9,650 nucleotides of DNA, from positions 1 to 9,650 of the forward strand of contig CAAGLA010000017.1 of assembly GCA_900770655.1 (NCBI GenBank). Reading direction: 5' to 3'. Source of the stretch: Bacteroidaceae bacterium. Lineage in GTDB: Bacteria; Bacteroidota; Bacteroidia; Bacteroidales; Bacteroidaceae. A program made the translations under genes and the position numbers. How positions within the stretch are numbered: position 1 is the stretch's first letter; each line of letters opens with the position of its first letter. Below are positions 1 through 5,451 of the stretch, piece after piece. Below the pieces are notes generated by a model, which did not search any database, had not been told where the DNA came from, and saw nothing but the letters and a program-made list of their open reading frames with translations.

Positions 1-13
1 AAGCTTTGTTTTG

Positions 14-85
14 TAGCGCCTACGGGAATCGAACCCGTGTTCCATGCGTGAGAGGCATGTGTCCTAGCCACTAGACGAAAGCGCC
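14..85 (-). tRNA. tRNA-Glu (anticodon CTC)
   Basis: The minus strand folds as a complete cloverleaf. The acceptor arm GGCGCTT pairs with AGGCGCT (with a G-U at the first pair), the D arm is GTCTAGTGGCTAGGAC, the anticodon stem CATGC/GCATG encloses loop CTCTCAC, and the T arm is ACGGG-TTCGATT-CCCGT. Loop positions 34-36 read CTC, which decodes GAG (Glu). The discriminator is A and no CCA is encoded. It lies 15 nt downstream of the tRNA-Ser gene and is probably processed from the same transcript. Its transcript end lies at or beyond the left edge of the window. Confidence 0.96.
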
Positions 86-100
86 GGTTGCAAAAATAAG

Positions 101-187
101 CGGAAGCTGGGGGATTCGAACCCCCGGTACGGTAACCCGTACGGCAGTTTAGCAAACTGCTGGTTTCAGCCACTCACCCAAACTTCC
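101..187 (-). tRNA. tRNA-Ser (anticodon GCT)
   Basis: The minus strand gives an 87-nt class II tRNA. The acceptor GGAAGTT pairs with AGCTTCC, the anticodon stem GCAGT/ACTGC encloses loop TTGCTAA (anticodon GCT, reading AGC/AGU serine codons), and the T arm is GGGGG-TTCGAAT-CCCCC. The long variable arm characteristic of serine tRNAs forms a strong hairpin, GTACGG-GTTA-CCGTAC. The discriminator is G and no CCA is encoded. It is the first gene of a two-tRNA transcript that continues into tRNA-Glu. Confidence 0.96.
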
Positions 188-220
188 ATTTGAAATGGCT
201 TGCGCCCTTATTTTGCGATG

Positions 221-252
221 CAAAGGTAGAACTATTCATTGGATTACGCAAG
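221..252 (-). promoter_or_regulatory. Promoter of the tRNA-Ser/tRNA-Glu transcript
   Basis: Read on the minus strand, TACCTTTG (221-228) matches the Bacteroidota -7 consensus TAnnTTTG. A CTTG at 249-252, 20 nt upstream, fits the spacing of the TTTG-like -33 box. The -7 element lies 33 nt upstream of tRNA-Ser. This is assigned by motif and spacing only. Confidence 0.6.
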
Positions 253-302
253 AGATAAAGCAATTATTTTTTAAAAAAGTGCTTTTTTCATTATACATAA
301 AG

Positions 303-310
303 TATCTTTG
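303..310 (+). promoter_or_regulatory. -7 promoter element for the GNAT/FemAB-like gene
   Basis: TATCTTTG is an exact match to the Bacteroidota -7 element TAnnTTTG and lies 62 nt upstream of the ATG at 373. No clear TTTG -33 box is seen at the expected distance. Upstream is a T6-A6 run (267-278) and an A6G/CT6 inverted repeat (273-288), which could act as an AT-rich upstream element or a weak bidirectional stop between the divergent tRNA and protein transcripts. The rest of 188-372 holds no gene I can support. Confidence 0.5.
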
Positions 311-372
311 TAATACAGGAGCATTAGTTTAAACTATTTTGACTATTTTTACACTCACATAGGATTATTTCA

Positions 373-1317
373 ATGGCAATAGATATAAGACGATATACAA
401 GCTGCGACCGCGACAAGTGGAATAGATTCATACACGAGGCCAAGAACGCTACATTTCTTTTCGAGCGTGAATATATGGACTACCACAGCGACCGCTTTAC
501 CGACTGTTCTTTGATATTTGAACGCGAAGGTAAAATGCTTGCCCTGCTCCCTGCTAATATTGAAGAGGATACACTTGTATCGCACCGTGGTCTGACATAC
601 GGCGGCCTTGTAATGAGCCACGAGACCAAAACAACCGATGTAATTGAGATTTTCGAGGCGTTGCGCATATATATCAAAGAGATTCTCAAGGCAAAAAAAT
701 TAATATACAAGCCACTGCCGCACATATACAGCCCCATTCCAAGCGAAGAGCCCTTATATGCACTCACCAGAATGGGAGCAACAATATATTCGCGCACAGT
801 TTCCACAACCATTGCCACGTGTTGCAATGCCGGCATAAACGAGCAAAGAAGGCGAGGAGTAAAGCGCGCCGCAAATGCGGGAATACATTGCAGAGAATCG
901 GCCGATATTGCTGTGTTTTGGAATATTCTCGATAATCTGCTAAAAGAGAGACACCACACCACTCCTACCCATACCCTAAGCGAGATATCGTTGCTCGCCA
1001 GCCGTTTCCCCCATAATATAAGACTTTTCACAGCCAACGACGACGGCGATACGGTTTTGGCAGGAGTAGTCGTTTACGAAACAGCCAATGTAGCTCACCT
1101 GCAATACATTGCAGCATCGCCCGCAGGGAAAAAAGCAGGAGCGCTCGATATGCTCATAATGCATTTAATTGAGAATGTGTACAAAGAAAAACAGTACATT
1201 GACTTTGGCATATCCACAGAAAACGGCGGAAAAGTTCTAAACGAAGGCCTCATTTCCCAAAAAGAGGGATTCGGAGGACGGGCTATAGTCTATGATACAT
1301 ACGAAATGCAGGCCTAA
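373..1317 (+). CDS. GNAT/FemAB-like acyltransferase
   Basis: A 314-residue cytoplasmic protein with no signal peptide or membrane segment. Its overall form resembles the two-domain acyltransferases of the FemAB/GNAT superfamily. The N-terminal part (about 1-140) contains the pattern RGLTYGG (72-78). The C-terminal GNAT-like part (about 141-305) contains the segments YIAASPAGKKAGALDML (245-261) and DFGISTENGGKVLNEGL (277-293), then KEGFGG (297-302). The DFG...N.GL..KEGFGG pattern is typical of the last strand and helix region in this superfamily. These enzymes move an acyl or aminoacyl group onto amines of cell-wall precursors, sugars or proteins; the substrate here cannot be read from the sequence. 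It is a single-gene unit: its own -7 element lies upstream and a terminator overlaps its stop codon. The family assignment is fairly secure, a precise function is not. Confidence 0.8.
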   Translation: MAIDIRRYTSCDRDKWNRFIHEAKNATFLFEREYMDYHSDRFTDCSLIFEREGKMLALLPANIEEDTLVSHRGLTYGGLVMSHETKTTDVIEIFEALRIYIKEILKAKKLIYKPLPHIYSPIPSEEPLYALTRMGATIYSRTVSTTIATCCNAGINEQRRRGVKRAANAGIHCRESADIAVFWNILDNLLKERHHTTPTHTLSEISLLASRFPHNIRLFTANDDGDTVLAGVVVYETANVAHLQYIAASPAGKKAGALDMLIMHLIENVYKEKQYIDFGISTENGGKVLNEGLISQKEGFGGRAIVYDTYEMQA

Positions 1318-1337
1318 AAGACCTGCATTCTTTTTTT
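1305..1337 (+). terminator. Rho-independent terminator overlapping the stop codon
   Basis: AATGCAGG (1305-1312) pairs with CCTGCATT (1322-1329) around a 9-nt loop, and the next bases are TTCTTTTTTT. This is a canonical plus-strand intrinsic terminator, and the stop codon TAA of the acyltransferase (1315-1317) lies in its loop. On the minus strand the hairpin is followed by only a short T run, so it would be a poor terminator for the convergent guaD gene. Confidence 0.8.
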
Positions 1338-1357
1338 ATAATATACACAATTCAAAA

Positions 1358-1825
1358 TCAATATTCTACTTTGTCGCTCTTTTCGCGCCACGCATTAAAA
1401 GGGGCTAAAGCCTCATCGTGCAAAATATTCTCTACAGGCTTGTGCCTTTTGGCCGGTTCTAGTTCCAATTCACGGTAAATAAACGAATCGTCGAAATTCA
1501 CCTCTGCGGCATCGTGCTGGTTGGCTCCATAATATATTTTGTCGAGATGCGCCCAATATATAGCACCTAAGCACATAGGGCAAGGCTCGCAGGAAGTATA
1601 CAGCACACACCCGCTAAGGTCGAATGTCCCCAACTTTGTACAAGCCTCACGTATTGCATTCACTTCGGCGTGGGCTGTAGGGTCATTATTTGCTGTAACC
1701 CTGTTCACACCTGTTGCGACAACCACACCTTCCTTTACTATCACTGCACCAAAGGGACCGCCACCTTTGGCAACGTTCTCTACAGCCAACGCTATAGCCC
1801 TACGCATAAAATCCTTGTGTTCCAT
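1358..1825 (-). CDS. guaD: Guanine deaminase (cytidine deaminase fold)
   Basis: A 155-residue cytosolic zinc hydrolase that converts guanine to xanthine and ammonia in purine salvage and catabolism. Visible motifs are HAE (52-54; H52 zinc ligand, E54 catalytic proton shuttle) and SCEPCPMC (78-85; C82 and C85 zinc ligands). The segments GGPFGAVIV (22-30), NDPTAHAEV (47-55), LYTSCEPCPMCLGAIYWA (75-92) and FDDSFIY (111-117) match what I recall of Bacillus subtilis GuaD almost residue for residue, and length is nearly identical (155 against 156). Like that enzyme it ends in a -EY C-terminus, the tail that in the B. subtilis dimer is domain-swapped and places a Tyr in the partner's active site. 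This tail separates it from TadA and CMP/dCMP deaminases. It lies 62 nt downstream of the response regulator gene but has its own -7 element, so it is probably transcribed separately. Confidence 0.92.
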   Translation of the reverse strand: MEHKDFMRRAIALAVENVAKGGGPFGAVIVKEGVVVATGVNRVTANNDPTAHAEVNAIREACTKLGTFDLSGCVLYTSCEPCPMCLGAIYWAHLDKIYYGANQHDAAEVNFDDSFIYRELELEPAKRHKPVENILHDEALAPFNAWREKSDKVEY

Positions 1826-1858
1826 ATACTACATATATTATTCAAACACTTAACAACA

Positions 1859-1892
1859 CAAAGATACAAAAGTTCTGCAAAGAACAATCAAA
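1859..1892 (-). promoter_or_regulatory. Promoter of guaD
   Basis: On the minus strand TATCTTTG (1859-1866) is an exact Bacteroidota -7 element 33 nt upstream of the guaD ATG. A TTTG at 1889-1892, 22 nt further upstream, could be the -33 box; it overlaps the last codons of the response regulator gene. Between them a small GTTCT-TTGC-AGAAC hairpin (1872-1885) followed by TTTT may be a weak terminator for the regulator transcript. Confidence 0.55.
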
Positions 1893-2643
1893 AAGACTTG
1901 TTCTTTCCCACGAAACGTTTTTCAATATATTCGAAGAGCTTCTCTTTATACATCTCGCCAATGGGAATATAGAGGTCGTTGTCGTATACTATTCTCATTT
2001 TTGAGACCTCCTTGACCTTGTTTAAATTCACCAGAAAAGAGCGGTGCACACGCATAAAAGATTCTGCGGGAAGAGAATCTTCGAGTTTCTTCATACTAAG
2101 CAGGGATACTATAGGCTTACTGTTTCCGTCGACATAGATTCTCACATACTCGCTCATACTTTCAACATACTTTATAGAGTCTATGGGCACACGCAGCACA
2201 CGATAATCGGACTTTACAAAAAGGCAATCGCGGCACACGCCCTCTTCGGCAGGCAATTCGGGCAACTGTTCCTGAGCGGCAGAATTAATGGTATACATTT
2301 TATATACCTTGTTTGCAGCCTTTAGAAATTCATCAAAACCTATAGGCTTCAACAAATAATCCACAGCATCGAGACGAAAGCCCTCTATGGCATATTCGGA
2401 ATAGGCTGTTGTAAACACAACCATTGGCGGGCGGGAAAGAGAACGCACCAGCTGCACACCGTTTATATCGGGCATATTTATATCCACGAACATAACATCT
2501 ACGCTTTCGCACGAGAGGAACTCAAGAGCCTCTGCCGCACACGAGCACGATTTGACATTTTCGAGAAAAGGAACACGTTCCACATACTTTTCGAGTTGGG
2601 CTATTGCCAACGGCTCATCGTCAACTATTATACACTTTATCAT
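1888..2643 (-). CDS. LytTR-family response regulator
   Basis: A 251-residue cytoplasmic two-component regulator. The N-terminal receiver domain (about 2-118) has the acidic pair D8-D9, the phosphoacceptor D54 in FVDINMPDI (52-60), the switch threonines T78/T79 and the conserved K99 in LLKPIGFDEF. A linker rich in Gln/Glu/Pro (about 119-138) leads to a C-terminal LytTR DNA-binding domain (about 140-243) with FMRVHRSFLVNLNKV (196-210), the signature segment of this fold. Members bind direct-repeat sites upstream of their targets; the regulon cannot be inferred here. The start codon overlaps the 3' end of the sensor kinase gene by 23 nt, so translation is probably coupled. If the kinase is really broken, this regulator lacks its normal phosphodonor and would depend on cross-talk or basal activity. 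Confidence 0.93.
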   Translation of the reverse strand: MIKCIIVDDEPLAIAQLEKYVERVPFLENVKSCSCAAEALEFLSCESVDVMFVDINMPDINGVQLVRSLSRPPMVVFTTAYSEYAIEGFRLDAVDYLLKPIGFDEFLKAANKVYKMYTINSAAQEQLPELPAEEGVCRDCLFVKSDYRVLRVPIDSIKYVESMSEYVRIYVDGNSKPIVSLLSMKKLEDSLPAESFMRVHRSFLVNLNKVKEVSKMRIVYDNDLYIPIGEMYKEKLFEYIEKRFVGKNKSF

Positions 2644-3178
2644 TATTGTATGGAATTTTCAATACGACTTTATATACTTCACCATTATCTAGTACATTCA
2701 TAGAGGCCTTTTCACCAAAAATAAGTTCAAGCCTTTTACGCGCATTCTCAACACCTATACCTCCCTTTTCGCAAACCACTGAACTTTGCGCGCCTTTGAC
2801 ATAGGTATTGCTGCAAGCAAACAACATTGTCGCCTTTTCCCTCTCTATATCCAGCGATACATCTATTATGGTGTCTTGTTTATAGGTAACACCGTGTTTG
2901 AACGCATTCTCCACAAACTGCAAAAGGAGCAAAGGAGGAATATTTACGCCATTTGTCTCTTTCGGGAAAGAGATATTGAGTTTTACTTTTCCGGTATAGC
3001 GCAGGCGCATTAAATCTATATAACTGTTAAGGAATGTGAGTTCCTTTTCTAGTGGCACGAACAGCTCCGAAGCTCCATAGAGAAGATGCCTCATCATCTT
3101 GGAAAGTTCAACAATCGCTTTCTGCGCCTTCTCCTTGTCTATATCTACAAGTGCGTGGATATTATTGAGAGAATTCAT
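2621..3178 (-). CDS. Sensor histidine kinase, C-terminal (ATPase) fragment
   Basis: A 185-residue fragment holding the end of the dimerisation region and the whole HATPase domain of the split LytS-type kinase. MNSLNNIHALVDID (1-14) continues the H-box, but the phosphoacceptor His codon (3185-3187) lies just upstream of this ATG and is excluded. The N-box is FVENAFKHG (88-96) and the G-box is GGIGVENARKRLELIF (139-154), so ATP binding should be intact. The ATG lies 14 nt past the stop of the upstream frame, so re-initiation could produce it, but such a product could not autophosphorylate at the normal site. Its 3' end overlaps the response regulator start by 23 nt (TGA at 2621-2623), confirming the pair is one operon. 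Confidence 0.75.
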   Translation of the reverse strand: MNSLNNIHALVDIDKEKAQKAIVELSKMMRHLLYGASELFVPLEKELTFLNSYIDLMRLRYTGKVKLNISFPKETNGVNIPPLLLLQFVENAFKHGVTYKQDTIIDVSLDIEREKATMLFACSNTYVKGAQSSVVCEKGGIGVENARKRLELIFGEKASMNVLDNGEVYKVVLKIPYNNDKVYNS

Positions 3179-3192
3179 AAAGAAATGCGGAT

Positions 3193-3211
3193 TTACCTGA
3201 ATTTCAGGTAA
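3193..3211. repeat. 19-nt palindrome at the kinase frameshift
   Basis: TTACCTGAA (3193-3201) and TTCAGGTAA (3203-3211) are perfect inverted repeats around a single central T. The stop codon that truncates the N-terminal kinase frame is the outer TAA of one arm. With the inferred missing base restored the arms would be perfect only over the outer seven pairs, so the deletion makes the palindrome longer and more regular. Confidence 0.85.
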
Positions 3212-3900
3212 TCGAGTTCGGCTTTCAGCCTCGCCTTTTCAAGCTCCTTGTAGTTTTCGTCGCGGCGCAATGTAAAGAAGAACAGGTGCACACACACATT
3301 GAAGACTATTACAAACACCACAATGAGCAGCTGTACGTTCTTGGGATGCGATATTGTAAACAACAATTTACGGTCGTGCCTTTCGGGCGGGAAATGCGGT
3401 ATTTCATAAACCGCAGGCTCTGACACACGTGGATGCACACCCGAATTATATTCACTATAAAAAGGAGAAACACTTTCCCGAGGTCCAAGAGGAGCACCGT
3501 CGTGCCCTGTGCCGGCCGGGCCGTGAGGTTCACCGCCACGGGGTCTTTGCCCAATATCGTGTACGTGTCTGTGTTTGTCGGGCGGACCGCCTTTTCCGTG
3601 CGGTTCCAGTGGAGAGAATATATACACAAGACAACACGCCACCACAACACAAAGCATATACAACAAACTGCGCCGCCCCTTTTTACCATATAACAGGAGC
3701 GGCATCAGCAAGTTGTTGTTGACGAAGAAAATTATTATGGCCGGCAACAGATAGCCCCAGAATGTAAGAATCTCTCTCCACTCTACGGTGTAGTCGGACC
3801 CATCCAATATACCTCCCAAAAAAGGAGAGAGCAACAACACTCCCCAAAACAGGAAATATATTATATATTCAACAGTCCGTTTTTTTAAGTTCCAAGCCAT
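3193..3900 (-). CDS. Sensor histidine kinase, N-terminal membrane fragment
   Basis: Membrane sensor part of the split kinase. I prefer the ATG at 3900 (MAWNLKK); an in-frame TTG at 3927 would add nine residues but overlaps a possible -7-like TATATTG. Numbering from the TTG start, four membrane segments lie at about 21-41, 57-79, 87-105 and 197-220, placing the N- and C-termini in the cytoplasm. The loop between segments 3 and 4 (about 106-196) should face the periplasm and is rich in His, Gly, Pro and Arg, with nine His in about 80 residues. A cytoplasmic helix, KELEKARLKAELDYLKF (227-243), leads to where the H-box should be, but the frame stops at TAA (3193-3195) one residue later. The protein should insert in the membrane yet has no catalytic domain. 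Confidence 0.7.
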   Translation of the reverse strand: MAWNLKKRTVEYIIYFLFWGVLLLSPFLGGILDGSDYTVEWREILTFWGYLLPAIIIFFVNNNLLMPLLLYGKKGRRSLLYMLCVVVACCLVYIFSPLEPHGKGGPPDKHRHVHDIGQRPRGGEPHGPAGTGHDGAPLGPRESVSPFYSEYNSGVHPRVSEPAVYEIPHFPPERHDRKLLFTISHPKNVQLLIVVFVIVFNVCVHLFFFTLRRDENYKELEKARLKAELDYLKFR

Positions 3901-3972
3901 TCCAAACAGTTTGTTTTCAAATTGCAATATAGCACAAAAAAACAGAAACTGATAAAAAAATCGGCAGACTGC

Positions 3973-4010
3973 AAAAAAACTTCAGTAAAGGCCTATTATT
4001 TGACGGCCTT
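3973..4010 (-). terminator. Possible terminator of nadC
   Basis: On the minus strand AAGGCC (4005-4010) pairs with GGCCTT (3988-3993) around an 11-nt loop that contains the nadC stop codon. A run of seven T (3973-3979) follows, but about 8 nt after the stem, further than in a canonical intrinsic terminator. The short stem and displaced T run make this tentative; nadC transcripts may read through into the kinase-regulator genes. Confidence 0.35.
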
Positions 4011-4847
4011 AAAACTCATATCGAGCCCCTTAACGGAGTGTGTCAGAGCGCCTACCGATATAAAGTCGACACCGCAAAGCGCATACTGGCGCAGCGTTTC
4101 GAATGTTATACCGCCCGACGACTCTGTTTCGTAACGTCCGGCAACCATTTCAACAGCCTTGCGTGTTTTTTCGGGGTCGAAATTGTCGAACATAATACGG
4201 TGTATGCCACCGGTGTCGAGTGCCTGCTGCAGTTCGTCGAAATTACGAACCTCAATCTCTATCTTCAACTCCTTGCCATTTGCCTTGCAGTATTCCTGAG
4301 CACGTGTAATGGCCTGTCTTATACCGCCGGCAAAGTCGACGTGGTTGTCCTTAAGCAGAATCATATCGAAAAGGCCTATGCGATGATTCACGCCACCGCC
4401 TATGCGTACCGCCTCTTTTTCCATAATGCGCATACCCGGAGTTGTCTTTCTGGTATCGAGCACGCGTGTGCCTGTACCTTCGAGTTCCTTCACATAACGG
4501 CGGGTCATTGTTGCAATACCGCTCATACGCTGCATTACGTTGAGCATCAAGCGTTCTGTCTGCAGGAGAGAGCGTACACTGCCTGTAACATACATTGCAA
4601 TATCGCCTTTTTTAACCTCTGCGCCATCCTCAATCAATACTTCAACCTGCAAATCCTTGTCGAAGCGTGCAAAAATACGTTTCGCCATATCAATACCGGC
4701 AAGCACACCGTCCTCTTTAATGAGCAGCATATTCTTGCCCATTGCATCGGCCGGAATTGAAGACAAAGTCGTGTGGTCGCCGTCGCCTATATCCTCGGCA
4801 AAAGCAAGGTCTATAAGCCTCTCTATAAGTTCGTCTTTTACATTCAT
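3996..4847 (-). CDS. nadC: Nicotinate-nucleotide pyrophosphorylase (carboxylating), quinolinate phosphoribosyltransferase
   Basis: A 283-residue cytosolic enzyme of de novo NAD synthesis. It joins quinolinate to PRPP, giving nicotinate mononucleotide, CO2 and pyrophosphate. The length is typical of the family. Visible motifs in order are the N-terminal EDIGDGDHTT (18-27), the quinolinate/PRPP-binding stretches TERLMLNVMQRMSGIAT (97-113) and DTRKTTPGMR (131-140), GGVNHR (151-156), LLKDNH (164-169), EIEV (197-200), MFDNF (219-223), ESSGGI (242-247) and ISVGALTHS (263-271). All are conserved, so the enzyme should be active. It is transcribed away from rlmH from a well-formed promoter. The other NAD pathway genes (nadA, nadB) are not in the window. 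Confidence 0.96.
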   Translation of the reverse strand: MNVKDELIERLIDLAFAEDIGDGDHTTLSSIPADAMGKNMLLIKEDGVLAGIDMAKRIFARFDKDLQVEVLIEDGAEVKKGDIAMYVTGSVRSLLQTERLMLNVMQRMSGIATMTRRYVKELEGTGTRVLDTRKTTPGMRIMEKEAVRIGGGVNHRIGLFDMILLKDNHVDFAGGIRQAITRAQEYCKANGKELKIEIEVRNFDELQQALDTGGIHRIMFDNFDPEKTRKAVEMVAGRYETESSGGITFETLRQYALCGVDFISVGALTHSVKGLDMSFKAVK

Positions 4848-4865
4848 AATTGCATATATTTTCTG

Positions 4866-4897
4866 CGAAGATAAACAAATTGTTCGTTCATTGCAAA
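4866..4897 (-). promoter_or_regulatory. Promoter of nadC
   Basis: On the minus strand TTTG (4894-4897), a 20-nt spacer and TATCTTCG (4866-4873) make a near-consensus Bacteroidota promoter (TTTG-N20-TAnnTTTG with one change), 18 nt upstream of the nadC ATG. It is the best-formed promoter in the window. Confidence 0.65.
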
Positions 4898-4916
4898 AAC
4901 AAGAGCTTTTTTATTG

Positions 4917-4924
4917 TATCTTCG
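4917..4924 (+). promoter_or_regulatory. -7 promoter element for rlmH
   Basis: TATCTTCG on the plus strand is identical to the -7 variant used by nadC on the other strand and lies 28 nt upstream of the rlmH ATG. No TTTG -33 box is seen at the usual distance. The two elements form a 9-bp inverted repeat, GCGAAGATA (4865-4873) and TATCTTCGC (4917-4925). Confidence 0.5.
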
Positions 4925-4952
4925 CCCGCGAAATTCATACACTGAAAGGATA

Positions 4953-5426
4953 ATGAAAATTACACTACTCGTTGTAGGGCGAACTGTCGACAGCAATATT
5001 ACGGCAGGCATAAAAGACTACACACAGCGGCTGACCCATTTTGCCCAATTCGACATAGATGTTATTCCCGAGCTGAAGAATGCAAAAAAACTTAGCGAGG
5101 CGCAGCAAAAGGAGCAAGAGGGCGAGCTGATACTCAAGGCACTCCAAGCAGGCGACCGCATTGTCCTGCTCGACGAGGGCGGAAAGGAGTTCCGCTCGAC
5201 AGAGTTTGCAACGTGGATTGAGCACAAGCAGAATATTTCAACCAAACGGCTGGTATTCATAGTAGGAGGTCCTTACGGTTTTGCGCCTAAAGTGTATGAA
5301 ACGGCACACGAAAAATTATCACTATCGAAAATGACCTTTTCGCACCAGATGATACGTCTGTTATTTGTAGAACAGCTCTACAGGGCTTACACAATAATTA
5401 ACCGCCTGCCCTACCACCACGAATAG
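4953..5426 (+). CDS. rlmH: 23S rRNA (pseudouridine(1915)-N(3))-methyltransferase
   Basis: A 157-residue SPOUT-class methyltransferase. RlmH dimers use S-adenosylmethionine to methylate N3 of pseudouridine 1915 in helix 69 of 23S rRNA, acting on assembled 70S ribosomes. Visible features are the N-terminal MKITLLVVGRT, IVLLDEGGKEFRS (70-82), the SAM-binding loop FIVGGPYGF (102-110) and the C-terminal trefoil-knot region LSLSKMTFSHQMIRLLFVEQ (122-141), ending in the family's typical RLPYHHE. A TTG-initiated extension from 4914 is possible, but the ATG at 4953 gives the exact family N-terminus and leaves the -7 element upstream. The gene converges on the lipoprotein gene with a 25-nt gap and no clear terminator. 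Confidence 0.96.
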   Translation: MKITLLVVGRTVDSNITAGIKDYTQRLTHFAQFDIDVIPELKNAKKLSEAQQKEQEGELILKALQAGDRIVLLDEGGKEFRSTEFATWIEHKQNISTKRLVFIVGGPYGFAPKVYETAHEKLSLSKMTFSHQMIRLLFVEQLYRAYTIINRLPYHHE

Positions 5427-5451
5427 CGACTGCCCCACACATAAAGAGCAC

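Larger units (their letters stand above)
2621..3900 (-). pseudogene. LytS-type sensor histidine kinase gene interrupted by a -1 frameshift
   Basis: The two frames at 3193-3900 and 2621-3178 together make one full kinase of the His_kinase family. The N-terminal frame ends in ...LDYLKFR then TAA. The other frame, read upstream of its first ATG, encodes ...QVNPHFF directly followed by MNSLNNIHAL. Restoring one C after AAATTC (between AAATTC and AGG on the minus strand, at about 3199) yields LDYLKFQVNPHFFMNSLNN, the expected H-box. No other disruption is seen in either half. It could be a recent inactivating mutation, a strain polymorphism, or a consensus error in the assembly. A programmed frameshift is less likely because no slippery heptamer is present. 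Confidence 0.75.

Noticed and set aside
14..187. tRNA genes as an integration site for a mobile element
   Set aside because: No integrase, no repeated tRNA 3' end and no change in gene character are visible next to the tRNA pair within the window.
265..288. A6G/CT6 inverted repeat as a functional terminator
   Set aside because: The perfect arms leave a 2-nt loop and the stem is almost all A-T, so it is weak and may only be AT-rich promoter sequence.
480..1037. 185-codon open frame on the minus strand inside the acyltransferase gene
   Set aside because: It lies entirely within a recognisable plus-strand gene, its translation has no family signature, and it has no promoter of its own; it is a shadow frame.
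3172..3211. Programmed ribosomal frameshifting as the explanation of the split kinase
   Set aside because: No X-XXY-YYZ slippery heptamer precedes the stop. The palindrome overlaps the stop itself and has a 1-nt centre, so it would not form a usual stimulatory hairpin at the right distance. Simple deletion of one C explains the data better.
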